From Acidimicrobiaceae bacterium (GTDB taxonomy: Bacteria > Actinomycetota > Acidimicrobiia > Acidimicrobiales > Ilumatobacteraceae), in NCBI GenBank assembly GCA_013204455.1, contig JABMNW010000025.1, forward strand, positions 1 through 63,006: a stretch of DNA of 63,006 bases. Direction: 5' to 3'. Below the pieces are notes generated by a model. That model did not search any database. It was not told where the DNA came from and saw nothing but the letters and a program-made list of their open reading frames with translations. Positions 26,737 to 35,257 of the stretch are shown here, piece after piece; position 1 is the first letter of the stretch, and each line of letters begins with the position of its first letter. The position numbers were made by a program, and so were the translations under genes.

Positions 26737-27510
26737 CTAGTGAATTGCGACGGTTTGTCCACCGTCCACCGTTAGACACGCCCCGGTTATAAACCCTGCC
26801 TTTGGGGAACATAGAAATACCGCGGCACTTGCGACATCTTCTGGACTACCGAATCGCCGCAAGGGGACAGAAGTTTGAAGCATTCTCTCAATTGTCACTG
26901 GATCTTTAGTCTGAAGTTCAGCCCAACGACCTCCTTCAAAATAAATATTGCCTGGCGCAATACAATTAACCCGTACTTCCGGACTAAGTTTCCGGGACAG
27001 TTGCTTGGAAAGCATTACTACAGCGGCCTTTGCCACGGAATAATCTGTTGGGGCACCAGTCATTTCAAGACCAGCAATCGATGCTACGAACAATAGATTG
27101 CCATGACTTCTACGAAGCTCATCGGTACTCACTCGTGCAAGTACTTCGGCAGTTCTAAAATTGGTTTCGAATGATTTAAGAAACGATTCTGCACCTGGTA
27201 AGGGTGACGGTTCGCTTCGACCGTCTCCAATATTGGCAATCGCAATATCTACCGACGACCAGAGCCCAATGACTTTAGATACAGCATCAACAAGATTCTC
27301 TTCCTGCGTGCAGTCAGCAGAAATACCAACCACATTCTGCGATCCGAAGACAGTCTTGAGTTCATCGATAGTTTTTGACAGACGATTTTTGTCACGTGAA
27401 ATTAAAGCAACTCGACAACCATTCGAGAGAAACTGATGCGAAATTGCGCGTCCAATCCCGCCCGAGGCCCCAGTTAATAGGACAACTTTCCCTTCAAGGT
27501 CAAGGTTCAT
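26737..27510 (-). CDS. SDR oxidoreductase
   Basis: 257 residues, classical SDR. Gly motif LTGASGGIGRA, catalytic YSVAK in TDYSVAKAAVVML, and the terminal FITGACLTVDGG. In place of NNAG it has IANIGDGRSE. Overlaps the VOC gene by ATGA. With the second SDR 10 nt downstream it would perform two oxidation/reduction steps of the CMP-sugar-type module; substrates not readable. Confidence 0.8.
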   Translation of the reverse strand: MNLDLEGKVVLLTGASGGIGRAISHQFLSNGCRVALISRDKNRLSKTIDELKTVFGSQNVVGISADCTQEENLVDAVSKVIGLWSSVDIAIANIGDGRSEPSPLPGAESFLKSFETNFRTAEVLARVSTDELRRSHGNLLFVASIAGLEMTGAPTDYSVAKAAVVMLSKQLSRKLSPEVRVNCIAPGNIYFEGGRWAELQTKDPVTIERMLQTSVPLRRFGSPEDVASAAVFLCSPKAGFITGACLTVDGGQTVAIH

Positions 27511-27953
27511 TTTTTAACCACGACTAGTTCTTCAACGATTTCAAGAAGAATTCCATCGTTGTCATAACAATAGGCAACGCTTACGTTCCCATCTTTCGAC
27601 ACGACCGGAGGATTGACAATACTGCCACCCAACTCTTCAATTGTTCGACACGTATCCAGAATTGAATTTACGGTAAAAGCAAGGTGCGAGCAACCAAGCT
27701 TGTTGGCGGGTGGCTTTGCTTGTGGCGATCGATCGGGGTGCGAGTGATATTGCAATAGTTCAATCATTGACCCATCAGGAGATCTCATTTTGATGGTTTC
27801 GATCTGCACGTCGTCGATCCCAACGACATGCGAAATGAACTCGCCCGACTCGTTTGCGTGCTTCTCAACAACAAAACCAAGACCCTCATAAAATGATCTC
27901 GACTTGACCGCGTTCCTAATAACCAGTCCCGTATGACGAACATTACGGATCAC
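27507..27953 (-). CDS. VOC (glyoxalase-fold) family protein
   Basis: 148 residues from the GTG giving VIRNVRHTGLVIRNAVK, which overlaps the aminotransferase stop as GTGA. VOC beta-alpha-beta-beta-beta repeats: HTGLVIRNAVKSRSFYEGLGF, then IELLQYHSHP and GCSHLAFTV, with the final DNDGILLEIVEE carrying the usual metal Glu. Glyoxalases and methylmalonyl-CoA epimerases share this fold; here it may isomerise or hydrate a keto-acid or keto-sugar intermediate. Role inferred only from neighbours. Confidence 0.75.
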   Translation of the reverse strand: MIRNVRHTGLVIRNAVKSRSFYEGLGFVVEKHANESGEFISHVVGIDDVQIETIKMRSPDGSMIELLQYHSHPDRSPQAKPPANKLGCSHLAFTVNSILDTCRTIEELGGSIVNPPVVSKDGNVSVAYCYDNDGILLEIVEELVVVKK

Positions 27954-29344
27954 GAATTGATCTCGGCAATGCAATCTGCGATTGTCTGTTCGATTACATC
28001 AAGTCCCTCGTCCATCGCATCGCGACTAATCGAGAGTGGTGGTGCAAGTTTTATCGACTCTCGTCCAGTGTGTACGACAATCACTCCTCGACACATAAGC
28101 AGTTCGGCGATGTGATCACAAAGCGATGCCAGTGGTTTGCCATCCGGGCTGTTGAACAAAAGAGCGGCAACAAGTCCCTTGCCTTGAATGTAGGCAAGAT
28201 GATTTGGAAATTTTTTCTGCATAGTTTGAAGTCGAGCATGAAAAATAACGCCAAGATCTCTTGCATTATCAATCAGACCATCCTCAATTAGGGCTTGCAG
28301 ATTGGCCTTACCAGCAGCACATACCATTGGATTCGCGGAATGGGTTGAACTCATTGAACCGATGTCTGGCAAGTCCATTACTTTTTGTGACCCAAGTACA
28401 AGTGCCAGAGGCAAACTCGAAGCAGCACCTTTACCACAACAAAGTAAATCTGGTTCAACGTCGTAATGCATATAACCGAACAGTTCACCGGTCCGACCAA
28501 ATCCCGATTGCATTTCGTCGAATGCCACAAGCATCTCGTTCGCGTGAGCAAACTCAACGACGGCCTGGACAAACTCTTTCGGATAGAACACCGCTCCCCA
28601 ACCTTGGAAAGTCTCAAACATCACTCCTGAAAGATCACGTTTTGGATCTATCCCAGTGTCCGCGACAAGTTTCTCTATTCCAATTCGAAAATATTCGACC
28701 GGATCCGACATTGCATCCTTTCGCCATGGATAAGGGAATGGAAGATGATGAATATTCTCATCCTGAAAGCCGATCCATTCCTTCTGCTTTGGGTTCCAAC
28801 CCATCAACTGGGCACCAAGCGTGCGACCATGCCAATTACCTTCAAAGCAAAGAATCCCACCGTGTCGCTTACCGACTTTCTGTCCATGCATACGCATCAA
28901 CTTAAATGCACACTCAGTGGCCTCAGTGCCGGCCGAAAGCAAAAACGCCTTCTCGAACTGTTTCGGAGTGTTTTTGATCAAGTAGTCAATAAATTCGATC
29001 CGCTCAGTGGTTGCAAATGTATAAGTGTGCAATAACGGCTTATCCAATACCGCGCGCAACGCCTTGACAATTCTTGGATTTCCATGTCCAGCATTAGTTA
29101 CAAAAATCGTGCTACTAAAATCAATCCAACAGTTTCCCCATGCATCAAAAACCTGAAAATTTTCAGCACGGTCCCAAATAATTGGCAACTGTCCATGCAT
29201 CGCTCGAGATTCCGTTTCGTACAGGCGCTGTAAAAGCGGAATACTCTCTGGAACAGGTAGTTTTGTAACAATTTTCCGAAAGCGTGTGTCAATTTTTGGA
29301 ACGTCTACCGGTTGATGAGAAAATCCAGTGCCTGCCATTGTCAC
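27950..29344 (-). CDS. Class III (ornithine/GABA-type) aminotransferase
   Basis: 464 residues, PLP-dependent fold type I, class III. Seen: STIFVTNAGHGNPRI, LLSAGTEATECAFKL, the Asp of VAFDEMQSGFGRTG and the PLP Lys in CCGKGAASSLPLA. Class III enzymes are rare in glycan clusters, where DegT members dominate, so the amino acceptor may be a keto-acid or open-chain sugar. Start is GTG in a GTGA overlap with the cytidylyltransferase gene (an ATG lies 6 nt further in). Confidence 0.85.
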   Translation of the reverse strand: MTMAGTGFSHQPVDVPKIDTRFRKIVTKLPVPESIPLLQRLYETESRAMHGQLPIIWDRAENFQVFDAWGNCWIDFSSTIFVTNAGHGNPRIVKALRAVLDKPLLHTYTFATTERIEFIDYLIKNTPKQFEKAFLLSAGTEATECAFKLMRMHGQKVGKRHGGILCFEGNWHGRTLGAQLMGWNPKQKEWIGFQDENIHHLPFPYPWRKDAMSDPVEYFRIGIEKLVADTGIDPKRDLSGVMFETFQGWGAVFYPKEFVQAVVEFAHANEMLVAFDEMQSGFGRTGELFGYMHYDVEPDLLCCGKGAASSLPLALVLGSQKVMDLPDIGSMSSTHSANPMVCAAGKANLQALIEDGLIDNARDLGVIFHARLQTMQKKFPNHLAYIQGKGLVAALLFNSPDGKPLASLCDHIAELLMCRGVIVVHTGRESIKLAPPLSISRDAMDEGLDVIEQTIADCIAEINS

Positions 29345-30078
29345 TTCACCTTTTGTAAGTAGTCCAACAACGGGGATCCATGAGTTGCAACTTCATACTC
29401 CAAGCGCTGTAATTCCTCTTGCGAGTCTACCTCGGTGCAAACAGGAGAGGTAAAACCGATCACCTTGTCGCCGTGAAGTAGTCCGGTTCGTGCAACGAAT
29501 GAGCGTCGAACAATATCAACATAACCATCTGGAACAAAAACTTTCGGGTACATCTGCCGAGGCATATTAAATCGGTCAAGATCGGTTTCTTCAGAAGTCA
29601 ACGACATCAGAAAACCCTCGCTTGAATGACGAAACCACTTAAACGGTGACTCTGCGCATGGAAACGCAGATCGCAACGCTGTCGCTTCGCTGCGAGCATA
29701 AATCATGTCCAATGCATTATCAATCTGAACTGGGTTACGCAACGGTGTAGTTGGTCGCAAATGAACCCAATACTCTGGAGTTTCTGGTTCATTATCATCA
29801 AACCAATCCATCGCGTGTTGCATAAATCCTATATCTGTAGCCAGGTCATTTGACAATTCATCGGGTCGCATAAATGGGATTTCTGCGCCATACTTCCGAG
29901 CAATTTCGGCATAGCGCTCAGAATCCGTCGAAACCAACACTCGATCTATGGAGTGTGAAAGTTTCGCTGCCGCAATGCTGTAAGCGATAAGTGGGTGGCC
30001 ACCAAGCAAGACAAGATTCTTATCAATAATGCTTTTCGACCCGCTTCGTGCAGGAATGATCGCGATCGCAGATGTCAT
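29341..30078 (-). CDS. CMP-sugar cytidylyltransferase, acylneuraminate family
   Basis: 245 residues, GT-A-like nucleotidyltransferase of the NeuA/KdsB group. CTP-binding IPARSGSK (8-15), DKNLVLLGGHPLIAYSI, VLVSTDSERYAEIA and VHLRPTTPLR all fit NeuA. It should attach CMP to a keto-sugar acid or related sugar. No NeuB- or NeuC-type gene is present in the window, so the substrate is unknown. Co-directional with aminotransferase, VOC, SDR pair, TIM-barrel isomerase and SIS genes. Confidence 0.85.
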   Translation of the reverse strand: MTSAIAIIPARSGSKSIIDKNLVLLGGHPLIAYSIAAAKLSHSIDRVLVSTDSERYAEIARKYGAEIPFMRPDELSNDLATDIGFMQHAMDWFDDNEPETPEYWVHLRPTTPLRNPVQIDNALDMIYARSEATALRSAFPCAESPFKWFRHSSEGFLMSLTSEETDLDRFNMPRQMYPKVFVPDGYVDIVRRSFVARTGLLHGDKVIGFTSPVCTEVDSQEELQRLEYEVATHGSPLLDYLQKVK

Positions 30079-30092
30079 TTAGCCGACGTCAT

Positions 30093-30971
30093 TCAGAGGT
30101 CAAACTTTTGGTCAAAAGATTCCAATGTAGAGCGAAACCATGCTAGTTGTCGTTTAAAAATTTCAAGTCCTTCTTCGTCTCGAAATGCCTGCATGATAAA
30201 CGGTCCGTCATAGCCATGACGGACGACACCACTAAACACTTCTAAAAAATTAGCATCACCCTCTCCTAACGGAACAGAAAATCCTCCAACTGAACGATCC
30301 TTAATATGCAGATCTGTAATCCTGTCGCCATAGTTGGCAAATTCTTCAGCGGGATCAAAACCAAGACCAGCGCTATTGCCGATGTCGTAGTTAACCGTGA
30401 CTCGATCCGAATTGATTATCTTCAGAAGTTTTTTAAACTCGGTTGCCCGAAGATCCGTCTCGAGACAAAGATTAATCTGACCCAACTCTGCGTTTTTTGT
30501 AAACGTTTGAATCTGTTGCACAAACTTCTCTTGATCTGCTTTGGAAGCGAGACTTGATTGATCAACCAATGGGATAACAATATCGGTGACACCAATTTGC
30601 GAAGCGTTTTCTATTAATTGATTGAGCACGTCTTGGCTTGCTTTGGCGATGTTGTTGTCGTTTGAATGAAGCGGTGCTTCCATAAAGTAATCTGCGCAGA
30701 TCGTCTTTACTACAACACCTGTTTGCGCTGAAATATCGCTAATTTGTCGACAACCTGACGGGGACATCAGTGGGTTTTTCTCAACATCGCTGAAGTCCAA
30801 AATAAATTCAATGCAATCAACTCCAAGTGTCGCAGCGATCTTAAACTCATCGGCCCAGTACCCAACGGGATGAGCCTGGTATCGACCCAGATATTTCGGC
30901 AGAAGTCGCCCCTGCATCACTCCGATTTTCCTCGTGGCAAGCGGCCGCACCTTGGCTGCCGGCATCGTCAT
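30093..30971 (-). CDS. Sugar phosphate isomerase/epimerase (TIM barrel, AP endonuclease 2 family)
   Basis: 292 residues. Xylose-isomerase-like barrel with KIGVMQGRLLPK, CIEFILDF, LCLETDLRATEF, VNYDIGNSAGLGFDP and ITDLHIKDRSVGGFSVPLGEGDANF, the metal-binding Glu/Asp/His set. Family members isomerise keto-sugars or inositols. It overlaps the SIS gene by ATGA and is followed after 14 nt by the cytidylyltransferase gene. May feed a 2-keto-sugar to the CMP module. Confidence 0.75.
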   Translation of the reverse strand: MTMPAAKVRPLATRKIGVMQGRLLPKYLGRYQAHPVGYWADEFKIAATLGVDCIEFILDFSDVEKNPLMSPSGCRQISDISAQTGVVVKTICADYFMEAPLHSNDNNIAKASQDVLNQLIENASQIGVTDIVIPLVDQSSLASKADQEKFVQQIQTFTKNAELGQINLCLETDLRATEFKKLLKIINSDRVTVNYDIGNSAGLGFDPAEEFANYGDRITDLHIKDRSVGGFSVPLGEGDANFLEVFSGVVRHGYDGPFIMQAFRDEEGLEIFKRQLAWFRSTLESFDQKFDL

Positions 30972-31558
30972 CGCGAAGGGGCGAAGAATTCGTCCTCAAT
31001 CAGGCCACATAGAACATGTCCCAACAGAATGTGCCCCTCCTGAATTCTTTCGGTCCGTGTTGCAGGAACCTTTAAGCATTCACACTGAGCGGCGAGTTTT
31101 CCACCACTCTGGCCAGTCAGTCCGACAATATGGAGTCCTTTGGACACCGCGACTTCAACTGCGAGCAATATATTTTTACTATTTCCACTTGTCGAAATTG
31201 GAATGAAAACATCATTTGATGTGGAGATCACTTGGAGTTCACGTGCAAAGATGAACTCATAACCATAATCATTTCCGATTGCGGTAGTCGATGAACTATT
31301 GGTACCAAGCGCCACGCTCGCAAGTGGCGCTCGATCAAACTGCAGTCGAGAGATAAATTCAGCGGCTAAATGCTGCGAATCGGCAAAACTGCCACCATTT
31401 CCTGCAAAAATTACCTTGCCACCGCTACGCAGAGATTCCAAACAACGCTCAGCAAGCCCAACTAGTTGCTCGTGAACGAAATGGTCATCAACAAGGGCAG
31501 AGTGAACACCTAAAGACTCACCAAGGTCATGAGCGATTTTCTTGCGCATGTCTCCCAT
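30968..31558 (-). CDS. gmhA: Sedoheptulose-7-phosphate isomerase (SIS domain)
   Basis: 196 residues, full-length GmhA. Phospho-sugar site GNGGSFADSQHLAAEF, then ISTSGNSKNI, and the catalytic region RIQEGHILLGHVLC. Converts sedoheptulose-7-phosphate to D-glycero-manno-heptose-7-phosphate. A second, more divergent SIS isomerase is encoded at 44944. Together with the HldE-like, GmhB-like, transketolase and transaldolase genes it suggests heptose synthesis in this locus. Confidence 0.88.
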   Translation of the reverse strand: MGDMRKKIAHDLGESLGVHSALVDDHFVHEQLVGLAERCLESLRSGGKVIFAGNGGSFADSQHLAAEFISRLQFDRAPLASVALGTNSSSTTAIGNDYGYEFIFARELQVISTSNDVFIPISTSGNSKNILLAVEVAVSKGLHIVGLTGQSGGKLAAQCECLKVPATRTERIQEGHILLGHVLCGLIEDEFFAPSR

Positions 31559-31578
31559 ACGGCTTCAATTGTAGCCAT

Positions 31579-32625
31579 TCATAGAACATTTCGTAGGTCG
31601 AATTTTGGCAGATGTAGCGACATATCTTGTGAATCAAGTTCATCAAAGATCTGCTGAGACGTCTGCCACGCTGTGATCTGAGACTTTCTAATCGTCTTTC
31701 GTGGCGGCGAAAGCGTGTACGACATCTCGAACGGAAGTTTTGAGTACAGCGCGACCTCGCCCATACCTCCACCTCGAACTTGGAAGAATATTTTTCCTCC
31801 CAACGCGATAGCGGCATCATCCAAAAATGATTCTGAGTAGTCAGCAGAGAACAAACAAACGAAACCAAATTTATGTGCCACTTTCTTGAAGAACTCACAC
31901 GACTCGTGATCTGAGACAATCACTATTGGTGATCCACGTGACCGATTTAGCAAAGCAAGATAAAGCAACCGAAACTCACTCTCTCCAATATTTCGCTCCG
32001 GAGACACTGCGCGGTTACGAACACCCCACGCCACATAATCGCCACCGATAAATATTTTGGACGAATTCAAGACAGATGTCGACAGTTCGGAACTGTCAAG
32101 AAGCCACTGATCTCGTCGCTTTTCTTTGTCCTTGGCTACCAAACGATTGAGCAAAGATAGCGATCGTGTGTAAATCTCTTTTCGAACTTCCACCCGATTA
32201 CGAAACACAATGTACGCGTCTGGGTCGATCAAGATCCGAGATTCAAACTCATCCCAAGTCATTTGCAAAACATCAATCTGATGTCGCAATGCAAGACGTT
32301 TTGCGATTTCAATTTGAGTTGACTCAAATATTTGGTGATCACTTAACGGCCAATCTTGTCGATACTCCCCAGTCACTACAACAAATAGTGTTCTACGCCC
32401 TTGACTTGCGATCCATCTTGCGAGCATCATCACTTCGACAAGATCTCCAATTGTCGGTGGGGACACAAATTGATCCCATGTCACAACATGTCGCATTTCA
32501 CGAGAATCCACGGAATTATTCCTTAACTGCACCAAATCGGGTCGCTGACTGCGCCATGAAACAAACCGATCGCCAAAAGCAGAATTTCCTAACCAACGCC
32601 AAATACGACTCAATAACTTGCTCAA
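31579..32625 (-). CDS. Protein of unknown function, possible GT-B glycosyltransferase
   Basis: 348 residues; I do not recognise the family. No signal peptide or membrane helix. The N-terminal half has GDLVEVMMLARWIASQG, a GT-B-like nucleotide-fold start, and the C-terminal half has FIGGDYVAWGVRNRA, IVIVSDHESCEFF and RGGGMGEVALYSKLP, reminiscent of donor-site loops of glycosyl- or O-fucosyltransferase-like proteins. Starts at TTG in a TTGA overlap with the upstream reductase. Its place in the operon supports a sugar-transfer role only weakly. Confidence 0.45.
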   Translation of the reverse strand: MSKLLSRIWRWLGNSAFGDRFVSWRSQRPDLVQLRNNSVDSREMRHVVTWDQFVSPPTIGDLVEVMMLARWIASQGRRTLFVVVTGEYRQDWPLSDHQIFESTQIEIAKRLALRHQIDVLQMTWDEFESRILIDPDAYIVFRNRVEVRKEIYTRSLSLLNRLVAKDKEKRRDQWLLDSSELSTSVLNSSKIFIGGDYVAWGVRNRAVSPERNIGESEFRLLYLALLNRSRGSPIVIVSDHESCEFFKKVAHKFGFVCLFSADYSESFLDDAAIALGGKIFFQVRGGGMGEVALYSKLPFEMSYTLSPPRKTIRKSQITAWQTSQQIFDELDSQDMSLHLPKFDLRNVL

Positions 32626-33482
32626 GGTACTCCGATTGAATTAAGAATTGTGTCTTTTGAGGATGACGCTTGGAATCCTAAATCTTCCGATGCTCGAACG
32701 GTATCCATTGAAGCAAACGCCATGACCTCGTCTGGATGTATGCCGATCTGAACCGCGGTAACTGGCGATACGCGCTCCACGCCGATACTCAAACTAGTCG
32801 CAATCAATTCTGCCAATTGAAAATATGTAATATCGTCCGATGCAGATATCTGATATATACCAGAAGCATCAATCCGAATAATTTTTTCAATTATTTCGGT
32901 CACGCTTTTAAGGTGTAATGGACTTATCGAGTGATTGACCACCGCACTAATACCGTCATTTTTAAGTAACGAATTCTTCCATTGACTGACTAGACCATCT
33001 GGGTCGACAATTTTGCCAAGTCTCAAAATAACTACAACCGACAATTTTCGGAGTTTCTTTTCGGCCAATGACTTATGCAAACCATAGATACCTCGTGGAG
33101 CATGAATGCGATCAATCGCCATTTGAGGCTCAAGACAATCAAAAACCGCGTTTGACGACAGGTACAAAAATCGATTATTCGCACTTTTGCAAGCTTCGGC
33201 AATTTTTACGGGGGCTTCGACATTCACCCTTAAAGACTTTTCAGGAAACATCCTGGCCGCAGAAAAGCCGTTGGTACCGGCACAGTAAATCGTCCAGTCA
33301 GCCATTGGGATTTCACTGACTTGAAAGGATTCAAGATTGACTTCACGAACCTGACCAGTTTCATTACCTCGCACATTTCGGACTATAGATGTCACTTCAA
33401 ATTGTTGACTCAGCACCTTGACTAACGAGGCACCTACTAAACCATGGGCCCCAACCACAACAATTCGTTCAGGTGACTTCAT
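32622..33482 (-). CDS. NAD(P)-dependent sugar reductase, RmlD-like SDR
   Basis: 286 residues, extended SDR of the dTDP-4-dehydrorhamnose reductase type. VVVGAHGLVGASLVKVL, LSSNAVFD, catalytic YGLHK in GIYGLHKSLAEKKL, VILRLGKI. It may reduce a 4-keto nucleotide sugar (for example a heptose or 6-deoxyhexose). Flanked by a split transketolase upstream and the unknown protein downstream. Confidence 0.78.
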   Translation of the reverse strand: MKSPERIVVVGAHGLVGASLVKVLSQQFEVTSIVRNVRGNETGQVREVNLESFQVSEIPMADWTIYCAGTNGFSAARMFPEKSLRVNVEAPVKIAEACKSANNRFLYLSSNAVFDCLEPQMAIDRIHAPRGIYGLHKSLAEKKLRKLSVVVILRLGKIVDPDGLVSQWKNSLLKNDGISAVVNHSISPLHLKSVTEIIEKIIRIDASGIYQISASDDITYFQLAELIATSLSIGVERVSPVTAVQIGIHPDEVMAFASMDTVRASEDLGFQASSSKDTILNSIGVP

Positions 33483-33500
33483 CCAACGCTCAATCTGGCC

Positions 33501-34415
33501 TCAGGACTTCAAAACATTGAACATCGTCTCTACAGAAAGTCCATGCGCGCTAAGGAGATCATCGTGAGTGCCATATATATGAATGAATTCGTCCTTCAGC
33601 GAAAAACTCTTGATCGCACAACGCGAGCCACAATCAAAAGCCAATGCCTTGACTTCCATAGTTAGCGCGCGACTAACGCATTCTTCGATTATCACGACAT
33701 CCGAAAAGGAAGATAGAACAGAGGCAATTCCTTCTCGATCCAGAGGCTTAAGAGTGGGAACGGTTGTTACACAGCAAGACCTCCCGATCGCATCAAGACG
33801 ATTGGACAGTTCGACCGCACTTTTTGTGATCACACCGTAAGTCAAAATACACACATCGGTGCCGCGCTTGATTCTACGAACCTTGCCGAATTGCCAAGGG
33901 TCGATTGCTTGGCTCGTCAAATCTGGCTCTCCTGCCTTGCCAAGACGCAGATATACCGGCCCAACATTCTGCGTTGCGCACCACTTAGTAGCTTCCGCAG
34001 TTTCGCTTGGGTCACAAGGTGCGATGATATTCATATTCGGAATTGACATTGCGATTGCTACATCTTCTTGAGCGTGATGAGTTGCTCCAAGTGTCGAGTA
34101 GGAAACACCGCCGCCAATTCCGACGATCGTCACGGGCAGATTCTGATAACATAGATCGTCACGAACCATTTCAAAAGGTCGATAGAGAGCGAAAGTCGCA
34201 ATCGTGTAAGCAAATGGACGCAACCCACGCTGAGCCATACCAGCGGCCATGCCAATCATGATTTGTTCAGAGACGCCAGTATTTATGAAACGCTCGGGGT
34301 ATTCACTACGAAACTTGGCAATCGATCCAGCCGGGGAAATATCAGCGACAATAAGGCAAATTCTGGAATCTTGACTCCCGAGTTCGTAAAACACCTCTGC
34401 AAAACGATTCCTCAC
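33501..34415 (-). CDS. Transketolase, C-terminal subunit
   Basis: 304 residues, pyrimidine-binding and C-terminal domains of a split transketolase. Seen: RLIADISPAGS-like LIVADISPAGSI, FINTGVSEQIMIGMAAGMAQRG, the GGGVSYSTLGATHHAQEDVA loop with the conserved His pair, PCDPSETAEAT. Pairs with the N-terminal subunit just upstream (GTGA overlap). In context it can supply sedoheptulose-7-phosphate to the heptose module or act on an activated sugar. Confidence 0.88.
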   Translation of the reverse strand: MRNRFAEVFYELGSQDSRICLIVADISPAGSIAKFRSEYPERFINTGVSEQIMIGMAAGMAQRGLRPFAYTIATFALYRPFEMVRDDLCYQNLPVTIVGIGGGVSYSTLGATHHAQEDVAIAMSIPNMNIIAPCDPSETAEATKWCATQNVGPVYLRLGKAGEPDLTSQAIDPWQFGKVRRIKRGTDVCILTYGVITKSAVELSNRLDAIGRSCCVTTVPTLKPLDREGIASVLSSFSDVVIIEECVSRALTMEVKALAFDCGSRCAIKSFSLKDEFIHIYGTHDDLLSAHGLSVETMFNVLKS

Positions 34416-35239
34416 GACAAATCGCTTTCAAGTTCACGAATCGCCTGCTCATATTCCGTTCCACTTGGCGAGCGATAATGCCAGATTGGTTCACTCTCCA
34501 TAAACCCGACACCCTTACCCTTAACTGTGCGGGCAATTATCAATCGGGGCTTGTCGGATAATTTCTTCAGCGCAGTTACAAGTTCAAGCGAATCATGCCC
34601 ATTAACTTCTTCCACATCCCAACCGAATGCTTGACCTTTTTCGATAAGTGGATAAAACGCGGGGTGCCCTGTGCTCATACGTTCAAGACCCGTGAAATCA
34701 TTATTATCAACAACTGCGACAAGGTTGTTGAGTTTCAAATTTCCAGCCATCAACATTGCTTCCCAGGTCGAACCTTCTTGTAACTCCCCGTCGGACAGAA
34801 CACAAAATAGCCGCAACGAAGTTCCTTTTAGGTACTCGGCATACGCCTGACCAACTGCGATCCCAAGCCCATGACCAAGCGATCCCGTTGAAGCCGCTAT
34901 TCCAGGAATTCCATAATCTGGATGAGCGCCAAGCCGACCTGCGGGTTTGCAATAAAGTTCCAAATCCTGAGACGACAAGACGCCCCTCTCTTCAAGAATC
35001 ACATACTGAATCATGCAACCATGACCCTTCGACATCAAAAAAATGTCGTCAGTTTCTGGTTGACTTCCAATTCGCATTACCTCGTTATAGATAGCATCAA
35101 CAATTTCTGTGCAAGAAAATGCCGGAGCAATGTGAAGCGCCGAAACCTTTTGCGAAATGTCCAGTATCTTCCGACGATAATTTCTACAACGAATTTTTGC
35201 GTTGCCTCGACTAGATTCACCTTTCGCAGAATTGGTCAT
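34412..35239 (-). CDS. Transketolase, N-terminal (TPP-binding) subunit
   Basis: 275 residues. TPP/Mg site LSDGELQEGSTWEAMLMAGN...VDNND, with SDG instead of the usual GDG; GHGCMIQYVIL, GAHPDYGIPGIAASTGSLGHGL. Full TPP site needs the partner subunit, coded in the overlapping downstream gene. Cytosolic transfer of a two-carbon ketol unit; donors not readable. Confidence 0.88.
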   Translation of the reverse strand: MTNSAKGESSRGNAKIRCRNYRRKILDISQKVSALHIAPAFSCTEIVDAIYNEVMRIGSQPETDDIFLMSKGHGCMIQYVILEERGVLSSQDLELYCKPAGRLGAHPDYGIPGIAASTGSLGHGLGIAVGQAYAEYLKGTSLRLFCVLSDGELQEGSTWEAMLMAGNLKLNNLVAVVDNNDFTGLERMSTGHPAFYPLIEKGQAFGWDVEEVNGHDSLELVTALKKLSDKPRLIIARTVKGKGVGFMESEPIWHYRSPSGTEYEQAIRELESDLS

Positions 35240-35257
35240 CTAATGTTGACTGGCTTC

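Noticed and set aside
28261-28905. 214-codon plus-strand open frame over the class III aminotransferase
   Set aside because: Low-complexity shadow frame of a conserved enzyme; no recognisable domain.
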